A stretch of DNA of 64,000 nt from Sipunculus nudus (GCA_026874595.1 CM049320.1:47320714-47384713); one strand, 5' to 3'; shown: positions 44,890 to 58,754, numbered from the stretch's first letter. Translations and numbers: made by a program. The notes: a model not told the origin generated them from the sequence alone.

Positions 44890-45700
44890 GTTTCATCATA
44901 AAATAGTTTTAATGTAGATGCTGAACGAGGCTAAAATTACGGTTTTTGCATGTAAAAATCAGGTCAATGTAAGTGGCGCAACAAAAACCTCATTTCCAAA
45001 TATGATTAATGTGACCAACATTTGCACAAACCTTGGTGATGTTAGCTTCTGTCGTTTCTGAGATTGTTATGTCAGTATTCTTTCTTGGCCAAATGACTTA
45101 GTTCAAATTCCTGTAAATCGGCCAAAATATATCGAACCTAAACCATTTGAACAAACTTGAGAGAGCCCATCCCTGGGCTAATTTCTGTGAAATATTGTAT
45201 AATTAAGCTGATTTCGGAGATGAAGATTTTCAAAGGTTTTCCAGTTTTTCCCCCTGTAAAATGTAAGTCGATGCAAGTGGCGCCCCCAATCGTGCTGAAT
45301 CCAACATTTTACATGTGACTGATTTTTGCATAAAATTTGGGGATGCTAGCTCCTGCTGTTTCTGAGAAATTATGGGTTAATATACTGATGACCAATGATC
45401 GATGCAAATGGCGTCACCAACACCTCAATTTCAAATATGACTCATGTGACCAACATTTGCATAATATTTGATGATGATAGCTCCAGCCGTTTCTGAGATC
45501 GTAATTTTAGTATGCTTTTTTCCCAAATGACTAAGTTCAGCTTCATTTAACTCGGCCACAAATCACCGAACTGGAACCATATGATCAAACTTGAGAACGT
45601 TTGTTTATGGAGTTGTTTCTGTGAAATATTGACAGTTTGGCAGGACAGTTTCCGAAAGGAATTTTTTTAAAAACATATTACCTATAAAATCTTATTTAAA
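44890..45700. repeat. Diverged tandem repeats (host)
   Basis: Three imperfect copies of a unit containing 'gtgaccaacatttgcacaa', 'gatgctagctcctgctgttt' and 'tctgagat' start near 44960, 45260 and 45390; parts around 45110 and 45540 ('gttcaaattc..ggccaaaatat..cgaac') also repeat. This is a common mollusc repeat style. Confidence 0.55.
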
Positions 45701-47173
45701 GCAGATAGCTAAAAATTAACTTGATAGAGTTATTTAAGCTCAACTGACTGAAAGTCAATTGAGGTAAAGGAATGGCGCTTTGTCCGTCGGCCGTCCTTTA
45801 GCTGAACACAAATCGTAACAGCTAAACCTAGAAACTTGTAACTTAATATCAGATAGGTAAATAAATGATCTCCTTGGAACCCTGAAATTAGGTCACAGTG
45901 ACCTATATCCTCTGAGCTATGGGGCATGTAAGTACCCCCCAGAATAATTTAAAATTTTATACAAAACCTGCAGTAACTTGATATTTATTGCATGGATTGC
46001 CACGAAACCTTGCCTTAATTATTAACCATGACTAGTTTTGTCAGTTCCAGAAAACTGGTGGCGCCCCCTGTATTTTTTTTTAACTTTTATGATTTTTTTC
46101 TGTTTTAGAGACAATCAAATGACAACAGTTATGTCAGTTTCTCAGCTGTGTTCCATCCAGTGTCCTGAAACTCAGTGTGTTTATTGATTATGATTGGTTT
46201 CTTAAGGATTGGAACGATCTACCATCATCAATAACTTACTGCGAAAAACTAAATATATTCCGTGAGCGTCTGCAGTCCTTCAGGCACCCATGTTAACACG
46301 TAGTGCAAACCCCCGATCAGCACATTCTCCACACGAGACCTGCTGATTATCCATACAGATACAGTTCCTGAAGACTGGTGGCGTGGCCTGTATCATTTCT
46401 TATTTTGATGCATTTTTTTTCCACAATTTTGAGACTGTCAAATTATATTGAAACTATCAGATTCCCAACTATGGATTCATCTGTGTACTGAAACCTTGTG
46501 TGTTTATTATGGCCCCGCATGAATAAGCCCTATATTAATCACCGTGTCCGTCCATCCGTTCGTCTTTCTGTATGTCCGTCAAAGTTGTTTCCTGATGATA
46601 ACTCCAGTTTGGATTGACAAATGGATTTCAAAATGGACTCATATATGGCCCACCTCTAGCGCAAGAACTCTATTGATTTCGGGGCCTAGGTCAAAGGTCA
46701 CAGGACCCACTTATTAAGAAAGATTGTGGATGCATTTTAAGACGAACCTTTCATCCCAAACCTTTCATATTGCAAATTCAGCTGACCTGCAAATAGGGAA
46801 AGACCCTGATTAATTTTGGGGTCACCAGGTCAAAGGTCAAAGTAGGGCCCATCATTAACTTGATGATAACTCCAATTTGGGTACACACGGTGGCTTCAAA
46901 CTGATCACAGGACCCATATTTTTAAAAAAGCTCATAAATTTATCCTTATAGACAAATTCGGCTGAGTGTCGAGACCCATGGGTCCATAGTTTAGATTACT
47001 TTTCATTTTCGCATATAATTTGTAGATGCTAGCTCCTGCCGTTTATTGAGATAGTATGGGTTAATGTACGGACGACGGCACCATCCCAAAAACTCTCAGG
47101 TTTGCTAAAAGCTACAGGTGGCGCCCCCTTCATTGATTATACCTGTACTTGAGGTTTTTTTTACCAAATATTC
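45701..47173. other. Host repeat-rich DNA without a recognised gene
   Basis: Contains dispersed-repeat phrases such as 'gatgataactccagtttgg' (46598) and 'gatgataactccaatttgg' (46861), 'ggtcaaaggtca' and 'cgtccgtccatccgttcg'. No gene was seen. Confidence 0.5.
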
Positions 47174-48884
47174 AACTAGAATACGGGCAGTCGACAAGCG
47201 ACTTCGTGTATCCGCCAGCTCACAGAGGCGTGGGTAAAGTAAGGCATTGAATGTTCCTGACATGACATGACTCCACATTTGTGGCATCAATGATGCCAAT
47301 AAACTCCTCATATTTGCAATTGTCACCAAAAACAGATCAACAGATTGATACACCAGGCAAAATTTCAGGCCGAGACACCAATCCACTACTGTGAAAAAGT
47401 GCGTCAATGTATCTATAAAACCGGAACAGCAGCTGGCGCCATCCGTCAGGTCTTGTTAGTGTGCCTTGCTAGTGGACGCCCGGAAAGATAGATGACGAAA
47501 AAGCGCCATTTCAGGGGCGTCAATGTAGGTTGGGATGGTGGGGGGGGGGGGGGGGGGGGGGGGGGGATAAACAAATTATCGGGTCACATGTGAACTGGTG
47601 CCTTACCAAGTGACCTTGACCTCTGACCTTTCCTCTCTGCCGAGCGTCCGTTTGTGCGTCTGTTTCCACACATAAACCCACATATCTCGGGAACCGTTTG
47701 ACCGATCGGGAAATTTTTTTTACACAAATGTAGCCCTGGGATAGCTTTATAACATACACAAAAAAGGTGGCGCCACCTGCAACCATGTTTGCACAGTGTC
47801 AATCTGTTCATCTGCCTTGGGTTAAAATCACTCATATCTTTGCAGTGGTTTGACTAATTCACCTAAAATTCGGCATGGGTATTCATCCTAGATAGCTTTC
47901 TTGAGTTGGTGACAGGTGGCGCCACCTACATTCACGTTAACGCTGCAGACATCCAAGCTCATATCTCGGGAACCGTTTGACCGATCAGGAAATTTTTTTT
48001 ACACAAATGTAGCCCTTGGATACCTTCATAACATGCACAAAAATGGTGGCGCCACCTGCAGTCATTTTTGCACAGCGTCCATCTGCTTGTCTGCCTTTTG
48101 TTAAAATCACTCATATCTCTGCAGTGGTTTGACTAATTCACCTGAAATTCCGCATGCGTATACATCCTAGATAGCTTGCTTGATTTTTTGACAGGTGGCG
48201 CCACCTACCTTCACATTAACGTTGCAGACATCCAAACTTATATCTCGGGAACCGTTTGACCTATCAGAGAAAAAAATTTACACAAATGTAGCCCTTGGAT
48301 AGCTTTATAACATACACAATAATGGTGGCGCCATCTGCAGCCATTTTCGATCAGTGTCCATCTGTTTGTCTGCCTTCAGTTAAAATCACTCATATCTCTG
48401 CAGTGGTTTGACCAAATTACCTGAAATTCGACATGCGTATACATCCCGCATAGCTTTCTTGATTTTATGACAGGTGGCACCACCTACATTCACGTTCACG
48501 CTGCAGACATTAATGCTTATATCTCCAGACTCGTTTGACCAATCAGGAAAAAAAAATATACACAAAAGTAGCCCTTGGATATCTTTATAACATACACAAA
48601 AATGGTGGCGCCACCTGCAGCCATTTTTGCACAGCGTCCATCTGTTTGTCTGCTGTGGGATAAAATCACTCATATCTCTGCAGTGGTTTGACTTTTCCAC
48701 ATGAGATTTTGCATGTGTATACATCTTGGATAGTTTCAGGTTCAAATAACAGGTGGCGCCACCTACAATCATGTTTATGTGATGTGTGTTTCCCCTTGCC
48801 ACTCAATCCATGCCTCACTTCACCCGTCCTTCTCTGATTTTGGCGGATACACATAGTCGCTTGTCGACTACCCGTATTCTAGTT
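47174..48884. mobile_element. 1,711-bp TIR element carrying 280-bp tandem repeats
   Basis: The terminal 44 bp (47174-47217, starting 'aactagaatacggg') are inverted at 48841-48884 with three mismatches. The core holds a G-run (about 47541-47566) and four copies of a 279-280-bp unit anchored at 'catatctctgcagtggtttg' (47833, 48111, 48390, 48670). Each unit has two GGTGGCGCCACC palindromes and 'atctcgggaaccgtttgacc'. No transposase is present, so it is non-autonomous. Confidence 0.8.
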
Positions 48885-50640
48885 ATATATATATTTATAC
48901 ATATTTTTATATATTTATTTATATATATATATAAATACATTTGAAATGTGTCATGCAGGCACATATATTTAAAATGTGTCATTCAGATGATATATATATG
49001 TGTGTGTGCAAGTCATCCCCGACACCCTGGAAGATAAATTGACGCCACTGGTCCATTCCTATATCTCAGCTGACAGTCAGCCGAGCTAATAAATACTGAC
49101 AGCCTGGCAGGTCCAAGTTCTTGAGATAAGGTGATATCATGACTGACACTAAATTTCTTCAGCAACTGCAAGAACATATATCTGGCAACAGAGATGCCTT
49201 AGTATCCCCAGACATTTGACATACCAGCTTTAAAACAGACCCCTTCTTCTGAAGCATATATTTACACCTTCCAGATAGGACCATGCATTTTTCAGTTTAC
49301 TCCAAGAATTTGGTTGAAACAATTTGTAAATCAAATTTGAGAGGAAAATAATAAATACTCTGAAAGTTACAAGGGTCACAATTAACCAAAATTTCCTCAA
49401 ATTTGACCTTGAAATAAAGGTCAGAGTCACTAGTTTTTTAACTCCTCTAAAAACTTGGTTGATACAATTGGTTTGTTAAATTAGAGGAAAACATAAGAGG
49501 ATCCATATTTCTGAAGATTTGATCCTGAAGATCAAGGTCATGGTCATCAGTTTTCGAAAACTTCCCAGAACTTTGTTGAAACAAAGGCACCACAGATCTT
49601 TATATCCCCTCACAACAGGGGCATAACTATAATATTAGTATTGAACTGTCAGGTTGGCAAGTGTAAAAAGGAGCAGGACAGTCCTATGATCTTGATCTGT
49701 CCATTTGTAACTCCAAACCCAGCAGCATTCATCAGCTACTTGTAGGTAAACTGAATGTGAAAGACGAAAGTTTTCAGATGAAAATGCGTCCACATGCTTT
49801 TTCAAAGAGGAGGGTCATGTGACCTTGAACTATGACCTTATTACCTCAACTTCAATCAGGTTCTTTCCTATTGGCAAAGTGAGCCATAAGTAAAAGATTG
49901 TTTTGGAAGAAAGTTTGACTTAAAATGTCTCCACAAGATTCTGAATGAAGCAGATCCTGTGACCTTGATCCTTTGCCCTTGTCACTTCAAAGTCAATAAT
50001 ATTCTTCATCCTCTGATGTATATCTATGCATTTTTACAGTATGAGAGAAAAATGTCAGTTTTTAATTAAATTGGTCATACCATTTTCAGGTGGAAATGAT
50101 ACGGGCAATTAACTGAGCAAAAAAGAGCAAAAAGACCACTGGTGACACCTCCAGTCTTCTGGACACGACAAAGCTATCCAAGATCCTGTACCAATTTGAT
50201 TTTCAGAACAACTCCTGCAGCCTTTCTTGAGATATCTCAAAGCTTTGTGTGATTTTCACCACAAATGAACCTGTTTAGAGGTAAAGATCACTCTCATAGC
50301 AGAGGTCATGACCTCAGTTTAAAAAGGCTTTGTCCTCTCCCTATATGTCTACCTTCTTGCAAAGTTTGAAAAATAACTGTGAAATATTTGTGAGTTATCG
50401 TGTACAAAGTTTGTCTAAGACATAGCAACCATGCTGAAACCATAGTATCCTCGACTTCTCAGTGTGTGGATACAATTAAATGTATATATATGCTGGTTGC
50501 CTCAAGGTGCCAGTGATGAACTGCCATCTTCACATGGACTCATACAGCTCTGTTTACATACAATTATCTGGAAACCAGAGGGCATTCAGGACTTCAGTGT
50601 AACATACTAAAGGAACAAAAAGACAAACCATGGTTTGAAT
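48885..50640. other. Host repeat-like non-coding DNA
   Basis: It begins with an AT microsatellite (48885-48935), then dispersed-repeat sequence with recurring 'tgaccttgaact', 'gatcaaggtcatggtcatca' and 'ggtcatgtgacc' phrases. No gene was seen. Confidence 0.5.
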
Positions 50641-53554
50641 TTACATTTATTTGAAAAGACATGCTTAAAAAGAGAGCTATATTTACTTGATTACATTTCT
50701 ACATTTCTTAGGTAAACAAATTAATAATAGTTAACATGAAAATACTAATACTTGTGCAAGAGCTGACATATTTACAAAGTTGTAATTAGATTCACATTTG
50801 GTACAAACCTTTCTTTGGTTAAATGACAATAATAAAAGGGTAAAGACATGAAGCGGAAGTATCAAATCAGTTTATCACATGTAAATATAAATGGATGAGT
50901 ATTATGATGGCTGACAGGCACTGCTGCATGGTTTACACTGAGCTGGGATCACATACAAGAAGACACAGAGTTATTATGTGAGTATGCTGGCCTCCTACAA
51001 TCAGATCTTGGTTAGACCTTGTGGTAAGTCATTGCTTTATACACACCAAACAGAAAGCATGGCAGGAACAAATCTGAATGAATGATCTTGGTTACCGGTA
51101 ATCTCAGCATATTTTTTGTTTCAAACAATAAGTTTCCAAACAATCAAGATCCCTGTTAAATGAAAACCTGAGAGCTTGCTGCAGAGAATCAGAGCTACTG
51201 GTAGAGTTGAGCAATGAGTAAATTTCTATTACATCATGTCTTTCTGTAAATGTCAATCCTAAAATAGCATGCATACCTTCTTACTGACATTGTGATGACT
51301 ATGCCGTTGAACGCAATGCTTAGTAATATGTATTATATGAGTATTAATTTCTCATCAGAGTTACAAAAATTCACAATGAAATAAATCATTCCGTAAAATG
51401 ACACTCATTACACAGAAATACTGATCTACATAATACAGCTATACACAGCTGACAGATGAATCAATTGAAAGCTGACCATCCCAAGAACTATAATGAAATT
51501 TATTTAACAAGTAAAACTGAAAAGAAGGCCCTGAGTCAACACTGCATCTTTAAACTTAAACAGAAAGGTGGGGCATCAGTGATGCCATAATATCCCACAC
51601 ATATCTCAATTAGTCTTAGTGAGAACCCTAGGCAGCACAAAAGCACCATTTACAGTGCATATCTGCATAGGAGTACCCTGTCCATACATAATCCCTTGAA
51701 AATTTGTTGTTGATCAGTGCAGCCAGCACTAGGACATTTGATAACAAACATGTTATGTATAATGTGTACCTTTATGCCAAGTTCTGATGATTATAAAAAT
51801 TAAAATTTACAGAAATCTTCATTTTTCAAACAATTGAATTAACACTTAAGTGAAAAGTAATGACTCATTATGAGAAAAAGTGAAAACTGTTCATAATCCA
51901 TGACTTATCTAAAAATATAAAGAAAATACCATTTTGGCTTACACAGATCAAGTGGCACCACCTTCTGATATTATCAACATACAAGTAACATGACTGAAGG
52001 ATGGCTAGATGCGGACCATTTTAGTACTACTCCCTCACATGGCAGGGGGAAAAATTGTTTGCTCATTCAGATGCTAGTATCTGCATGGGACTGATGACAA
52101 CAATTCTACAAATACAGATGTGAACAGAACTTTACATCAAGTTTGTTTGTCATATGATTTCTTGGTGATGTATTTCACACAAGATTTTAATTGTAATACT
52201 GATATACCTCAAACACAAGTCCTTTTAATCATGCAATAAGCCATGATAAACCTTTGTTGTAGACAGGACCTTTTATCATCTAGCATAAAGAAATTCACCA
52301 AAAAAAAGGCCAGAAGACAAAGACTGCTGGTGAAAACCACGTTTCAGGTTTTTTTGTATATTCATGAATCATATCTTTAAAACAGAAAAAAAAAAACTAG
52401 ATAAAGCTGTATTTGAAGCGCCCATGGTCATATAATTATCATATCAACATGTCATACTGCAATACTAATATATAAGAACTATAGACCTAGATGCTGAGAT
52501 GAGTACAGCTGTAAAGGGAGAAACAGTCGTCGATGCCTTCCACTACATTAGAACAAAATTCAATCTCATATGGCAGTACTCCTTGGTGCACTCTTGGTGC
52601 TATCACGCTAACTAACAAACGATGCCCAAAGTCTACTGTGACTTGACCTTGAGAGCATAAGTGAAGGTCACAGCACCAGGAAAATTTTTTTTGCCTCAAA
52701 AATACAGAACTATGATATAATATTGATAGATGCCAGCATTTAGGACATATAAGCATTTTAAAAGTGCTGACACAGATGCTGACGTGGACACCCACCTGGT
52801 AAAACAGCTCCACGATGGGGTGCTTAATATTGGCAATTAAAGAGACAACCTCCATAACCACTGAAAAAGATTGTAAAATCTGCTCTTCTAGAATTCTCAT
52901 CACAGGAAAACATGCTTTGTATTTATAAATTAAGTTTTCCTTTAAGGTTTTATAGTGTATGCATTAAATCCTACAATAACATCAACTGCCTTGCAATTCT
53001 TAGAGAAATTACTGTTCTGTGTGACTTACAAGTCCACCTGAAACAGGTACATGGCCTACTAGTAGAATTGTCTACTGAAGAGCATGAAGGTAAAAACATG
53101 ATAACAATGTCATGTAATTAATACACCTTCTGCATTCAGGCAAATCTACTTGTGCAGGGTCTGGAAATAATCCAGAATTTTGACCTGTTGGTAAGACATT
53201 AGGTTTAATCAGGATTTCACCCTTCTGCTCTGATCAAATCAGAGACCTTTAACCCCAAAGTGTAAGACCTAAACAAAAGGCCATGCCCTACCTAGTACCT
53301 GTATTTACAGTTTGATCTCGGAGTCTGAATGCCCCAAAAGTATGTTTACCTAAAGCAGGTACTGTGGTCAAATGACCTTGGACAGACTGATTTGTTTATT
53401 TTTCTGTATATTAATGGTCTTCTCACTTAACTCTGATGGTCATTTAATCCTAATGACCCAATCTCAAAAACAAGAGAATATCATTTACAACTGAAATACC
53501 AATGAAAATTGTATACAAAGGTGTAAATGTGCAAGTCTTACATTAAATACCTTT
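50641..53554 (-). other. Host non-coding DNA, possibly flotillin 3' UTR or downstream region
   Basis: Mostly AT-rich, apparently low-repeat sequence downstream of the minus-strand flotillin stop. A minus-strand AATAAA near 50650 could mark a distal polyadenylation site. A 138-codon minus frame at 52487-52903 lacks recognisable features. Confidence 0.3.
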
Positions 53555-53890
53555 GGCCAAAATAAAAAAAAGGTATGGTTCTCAGGCACTTTTTTTCAGA
53601 AATCAATGCGGGCGGGCGCTTATCTTATTTTAAATTTTTTGGTATGTTTCGATAAAAATGTCAAATGATAAGGGAATAGCATGAAAATAACAGTTTTATT
53701 TTGCTAAATAAGTAAAAGCACTACAAAAAAGGAAAATGTATGGTTTTATCTTCTTGAAAGAAATGTTTGAGCGGCAGCAGCTCAAAATTTGAAAGTTTTT
53801 ATTGAAAATCAAAATAAAAAGTTTTGATGCAGGGGTGTTAAATTGATGCGGGCGGTGCCTGAGAACCATACCTTTAATTTTTTTTTGGCC
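53555..53890. mobile_element. 336-bp MITE / fold-back element
   Basis: The left end GGCCAAAA...GGTATGGTTCTCAGGCAC is inverted at the right end as GTGCCTGAGAACCATACC...GGCC. Inside, 'tgcgggcggg' and its surroundings are also near-repeated. There is no coding capacity. Confidence 0.7.
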
Positions 53891-54491
53891 TTATAAACTT
53901 GAGTCTTATTGTTACCAGTTTTCATGACAGCAAACTATAATTGCCAGTGGGACGGTGACATTTTGAATGTTATTTAAAGGGTTTTACAGTCTCCACTTAG
54001 ATGCAGGCAGAGATATGTCAGTATAAGGTGTCATTTCAGTGAAAGGATATGTCAAATAATGCACCTGTTTAATAGATGGTCTTGACACTGTTATATACAA
54101 TTTTTAAAAGTAAATCTGCATTCTTATTTCCTGCTTTAATTAGATGTCACATTAAACTTGCGTGAACATTCATATATAATTTAATTCATATAATAATTGC
54201 ATGTCAACACACTCAAAATATATCATTTGAAGGATTGTACAAGTTTGTTACATGTATTTACTGAAATGAGTTCATACAATATAATAATGGTTTCATACAG
54301 TTGAAAAAAAATTATAAACATGCTAATAAAACAGAGGTAATTACTAAGTCTAGGTAAACCTAGGAATAAGAATTTTGGTTAGATTTTACACCATATAAGA
54401 ATTAACCACTTTTCATAAAACAGTGGTTATCCAAGCCATGTATAACTGACCTCTTGGCCCAACTCGTGCATATATAAAAGATACTGGACTT

Positions 54492-54778
54492 TTAGATCCT
54501 TCTCTGTGTGGCCTTGAGGGCTTTGGAGATGTCGACTCCTGTCATGGACTGGACAACCTGAGGGAGGCGCTGTACCACGTCCATGACTTCCCCGGTCAGT
54601 TTGGACGCTCCTACATCACCCTTGCCGGTGGAGACCATGACCACCTTCTTGGTCTGGGAGAGAGGTGCAGCCACCTCCGCTGAGACCTTGGGCAACATCT
54701 CCAGGACCATGTCAATCATAGCAGCGTCCTGGTAGTCCTTCCAAGCATCAGCTTTCTTAGCCATCTGCTCTGCTTCAG
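54492..54778 (-). CDS. FLOT1: Flotillin-1, last coding exon
   Basis: Minus-strand exon from an AG acceptor (54781-54779, pyrimidine-rich upstream) to a TAA at 54492. It encodes '[19 protein letters not shown]', '[20 protein letters not shown]', '[20 protein letters not shown]' and '[14 protein letters not shown]', the C-terminal flotillin-1 signature; the loop [17 protein letters not shown] distinguishes it from flotillin-2. Flotillin scaffolds membrane microdomains. The junction with the upstream exon (55654) keeps frame within 'KANAEAEQ'. This is an ordinary host gene. Confidence 0.9.
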
Positions 54779-55653
54779 CTGAATATAGAAAACACCCATC
54801 ACAATACAACCAGACAAACAGAAGATCAAGAACAGCCTATGACTGTGGCTATACTAAGAAGGCTCTCAGTCAGATGAACTATAATCTAGAGACCATGGAT
54901 CACAATACTCAGCTCAGTTATTTACACAGTAATCCTATAAAATGGCAGGATATGGAAAGAGGCTTCAGTATGATTTTTATTTTGTATTAAGATCGGAACA
55001 TTCAATGCAAGTGCAACAGCCTTTCAGTTATACATTCTATATTGTATGTATGACTGTTCACTTTCTTTCATTTTTCAGATGACAACAATTTTTCTGAAAA
55101 CCTAACTTAGGAATAATGATGTTGCTTGTGCATCTACAATGACAACATAGACAGAATCAACTCACAATCTTGGCACAACAGTGTTTACATTAAACTCCAA
55201 AAATACAAATAAGTTTATAAATAGGTGTCTGTTGTTTTAACATGTACTATAGCAGTGGAAGGGTTCATAGTCCGAACAAGCTTACAAATTCTGATATAAG
55301 GTGACCTAATCTAAGTGACTGTAAAAAGAATATATTAAACAGCTAAAGATGAAACTGGATCAGTAATCTGAGATTACATATACCCCAGGTCTGTGTCACA
55401 CAGGATATATATCAATGAAGGGCCAGAGGAATCTGTCAATGCATATTAATACACTGCACTATCAAGGTTGTTGTAATCAGTTAACACACTGAATCCATAG
55501 TTACCATAAGTGATTAAAGTGAATGTATAAGATATCAGTAATTTGAGCTGTTGTATAACTGGACTTGACTGAGATGTATTTGTCTTCATCGTTATGCAGG
55601 TTGTGGGACTTGAGATACTGGTACAGGATTACATCTGTTATAAACATACATAC
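54779..55653 (-). other. Flotillin-1 intron (875 bp)
   Basis: Canonical GT...AG borders on the minus strand; AT-rich with no gene inside. Confidence 0.8.
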
Positions 55654-55926
55654 CGTTAGCCTTAGCTTCAATAGCAAACGCTTCTGCTTCTCCCTTCATC
55701 CTGACTGACTCAGCCTCTGCCTGGGCCTCCAATACCACGCGATTACGGTTGGCCTCTGCCAGCCTCTCTCTCTTGTACCTCTCTGCCTCCGCCGGCTTAC
55801 GGATGGTAGCTTCAAGCTCACGTTCACGGCGCACTATTTCCTGCTCTTGAACTTGTATCTGCTGACCCCTCTCCACCACCGAAATCTGCATCTGCTCTTG
55901 CTTGATAGCTTGTTTGGTCTTAGCAG
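55654..55926 (-). CDS. FLOT1: Flotillin-1, penultimate coding exon
   Basis: A 273-nt exon between an acceptor (ctacacaacag, 55927) and a GT donor (gtatgt, 55653). It encodes the coiled flotillin domain: '[21 protein letters not shown]', '[20 protein letters not shown]', '[20 protein letters not shown]', '[11 protein letters not shown]'. Earlier exons, including the SPFH domain, were not seen up to 64000 and probably lie beyond the window. Confidence 0.9.
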
Positions 55927-56319
55927 CCTGTTGTGTAGAGAGAATTATACATAGTTTGTTCACATACTACATAGTCAGCCTGTTGTGTCGAGAGAATTAC
56001 TGTAGATCCCCTTTTATTGCTGTAGCTCTAAAAAGAAGATTGAATTTGAAAATCTGGACTTTTTTCATAACTTGCCATGCGGCCATTAATAGTTTATTTG
56101 AAATCAACTGTGAGAAGCCCACCTGCCCGGACACTGTGCTCTTTTGGGTGATAATAGGAGATAAAGCACACCACAGAGAGAATACTCTTCATAATCACAG
56201 AATTATTGTGTAAACTGTATATGGTCTAAATGTTCAGCTACAATGTAATGATTATTTGCAAACAAATTGTCACTTTAAAATGTCAACTACACCCAATAAC
56301 AGCACTCATTAAAAGACTA

Positions 56320-57550
56320 AAATGAATAAGGGACCCATGGGTCACGGCGCTCAGCTGTTGTATATGATCACAAAATATGATTTGGAAGAGGGGGTAGACA
56401 AATGCTAGTTTTGTGTGGTAATATAAGCTGTATAATGAGATGATGACCAGTCTTTAACTTAAGTTATGAAAGATTTGGATAAAATCCTAAGATATAGGGA
56501 TGAGGATTGATGTCATTTATATTATCTACATTTGGAAATGGAGTGCTATTGTCACACAAGTTTTGACTTGGCCTGATGCTGCAAGTATACACCATTTTGT
56601 CAGTTTTATCATGTAAATTTTATCTCATGACTATTTATTCAGTTTCAATCACACAAAATTGTTGAGAATCTAAGATATACCAATTTTAACAAATTTAAAT
56701 AATGATTATAGGTTCCTGGTTTTATGGCTTTAATTTATATTTAAATAATAAAACTATTTTATTGACTTTTGAATATTTTAACATAAATCTACATACTAAA
56801 CATAGCAAGAGCCTGATGACAATTATTAACATTATAGACATCATAAGATCTGATTTTGTTTATTAAATTTTAATATTTTTATTTTTTTAATACATGTATC
56901 AGATAAAATGAACAGTGATCTCAGCTATAAAACTAATACATGTGTAAAAAAATAACCCAAGAAATTATACAAGGAGCAAACTGAAGATGGGCATGTTTAA
57001 TTTTTTTAACTGAAATAAGGGAATTATTAATATAAATTTGATTATTTACACTGCATTATGTGACAGCTAATACAGCCATGTGTCTTACTGTCATTATTCA
57101 AACATATTGACATCTTTAATGAGTACTTGTCTGAGAAATATTTTAAATTTTTGACATATTCTAATTTTTTTTAAATTTTTGCAATAAATACTAACAAACT
57201 GAAACACTTGGAAAAAGACCCGGAAATTTAGATCAATTTAACACAATGAACTGCTTTCTTGTCTATCATTAATTTGCTTCATATTATACCTAATAGTAAA
57301 GAACAATTTTATTTAATTATTTTTTTTCATTATTATAATTGACATGAAAAATACCCAAAGGTGACTAAATAGTGTCATTTGAAATACATTTTGGGCAATC
57401 CACACAAGATTCACACAACATCAGTAATTGCAAGGTAATTCCCCTATTACTCATAAACTATATATTCCTTTTCCATTAATTTTTATTTTTCTGAAAGTGG
57501 TTATTATAAACCAATAAAAATTTATTTCATTATTGTTTATTGTTATGTTA
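56320..57550. repeat. Dispersed host repeat, copy A
   Basis: Starts 'gggacccatgggtcacggcg'. The interior matches 58755-59765 over about 1 kb ('tagttttgtgtggtaatata', 'tgctattgtcacacaag', 'catcagtaattgcaaggtaa'), and the terminal 'accaataaaaatttatt' also occurs at 63857. Confidence 0.65.
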
Positions 57551-58754
57551 CTGGCCAAAACAACAACTAGAAGAGGAGGTTCACACCTGGGACCATCTGT
57601 GGTCAGCCTAGAGCTGCCTTGCTGCCCAGAATGCCCTGCTTCAAGCCTGTATAATTAAAGGTCAACAAGGGTGACTGAAGAGGGGCTTCAGTATAGCATA
57701 GGTGTAAGTATGACATAATCTCATAAAAACTTTTTTTCAGAGATTAGAAGCTGAAATCCTTAGGTTTGCATGATATGAAAATTAAACCAACAGTGCTTAC
57801 AGGTAAAAAATATGCCATGGCCAAAGCTGGGCAAAATTTAAGGTACTGATTTTATGTTTATCCTAATAACTAACTTAAAACATTTGCAAAATTCAGATCA
57901 TATTTTGGGTATACAATTGAATCTTGATTAAGCTTGAAAATATCCAGAGGACTGTATTCCCCGCCCAATGGGAATGTGAGAAATGTGTACACATACCAAC
58001 ACAAACACACACAAACACACCCTCATAGTCACAGAACTGACTAACACGTGACCTATAGGTCATGATGCTCAGCTGACTATAGAAAGATATTCACAAAAGG
58101 AATTTTACCATCTGAATGCTAAATTGGGCTTCTGATGTGATCTTGACCTTTGACCTTGTGACAATAAAGTTGACAGGGTTGTACCTTAAGTGATGGTTCA
58201 CACATATATGTGAAGACAAAATGCAACAACGACTGGCTGTATGCATGTTGTACAAAAGAAGAATAAGATCAAAGCATTAGTTATTAAGATATATGCAAGC
58301 TTTTGTATCACATTTTAAAAAATTCTGGGGGGTATATTCCAGCCTATAGCTAAGACAATCGTGAAAAAAAGCTTATTGACCTCCATGGGTGTACCGCTAG
58401 GAGATTCTAGGCCTAGCAGATACAATTAGTGTCCTGTCTGACTGACTGGCTGCTGAAATGTTTTGAGCCTGTAGTTCACAAAATACAGGTCATAATGACC
58501 TGATTTCAGGTTTCCGAGGAGATTTCGCTATGTGCACAGATGCATGAAACGATTTTAGGTGGCGCTACAAGTCTTGTATACAACAAAACTAACCGTGATG
58601 TATCAATATGTATAATATCAGGCTGATATGTCAAATCATTCCTGAGGAATAAGCAGGAGCATAAACTGCGAAAATTACTGCAGGAGGTGCCACCTGTCCT
58701 GCATCTAACAAAGCTATCTGAGATGTTTACATATGCCCAATTTTAGGCTTATAT
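57551..58754. repeat. Mixed host repeats between copies A and B
   Basis: 57740-57860 is similar to 62505-62600 and 63165-63280 ('tcaacagtgc', 'ccatggccaaagctgggcaa'). 57555-57650 is similar to the window end (63895-64000). Likely intron or intergenic DNA of the flotillin locus. Confidence 0.5.

Noticed and set aside
47520-48854. Several 60-138-codon frames in the 1.7-kb TIR element
   Set aside because: They repeat the 280-bp unit in translation (RWRH-type motifs recur) and are not genes.
52487-52903. 138-codon minus-strand ORF between element and flotillin
   Set aside because: Composition is AT-rich and Cys/Val/Ile-rich with repeat-like phrases; no domain, splice or promoter evidence.
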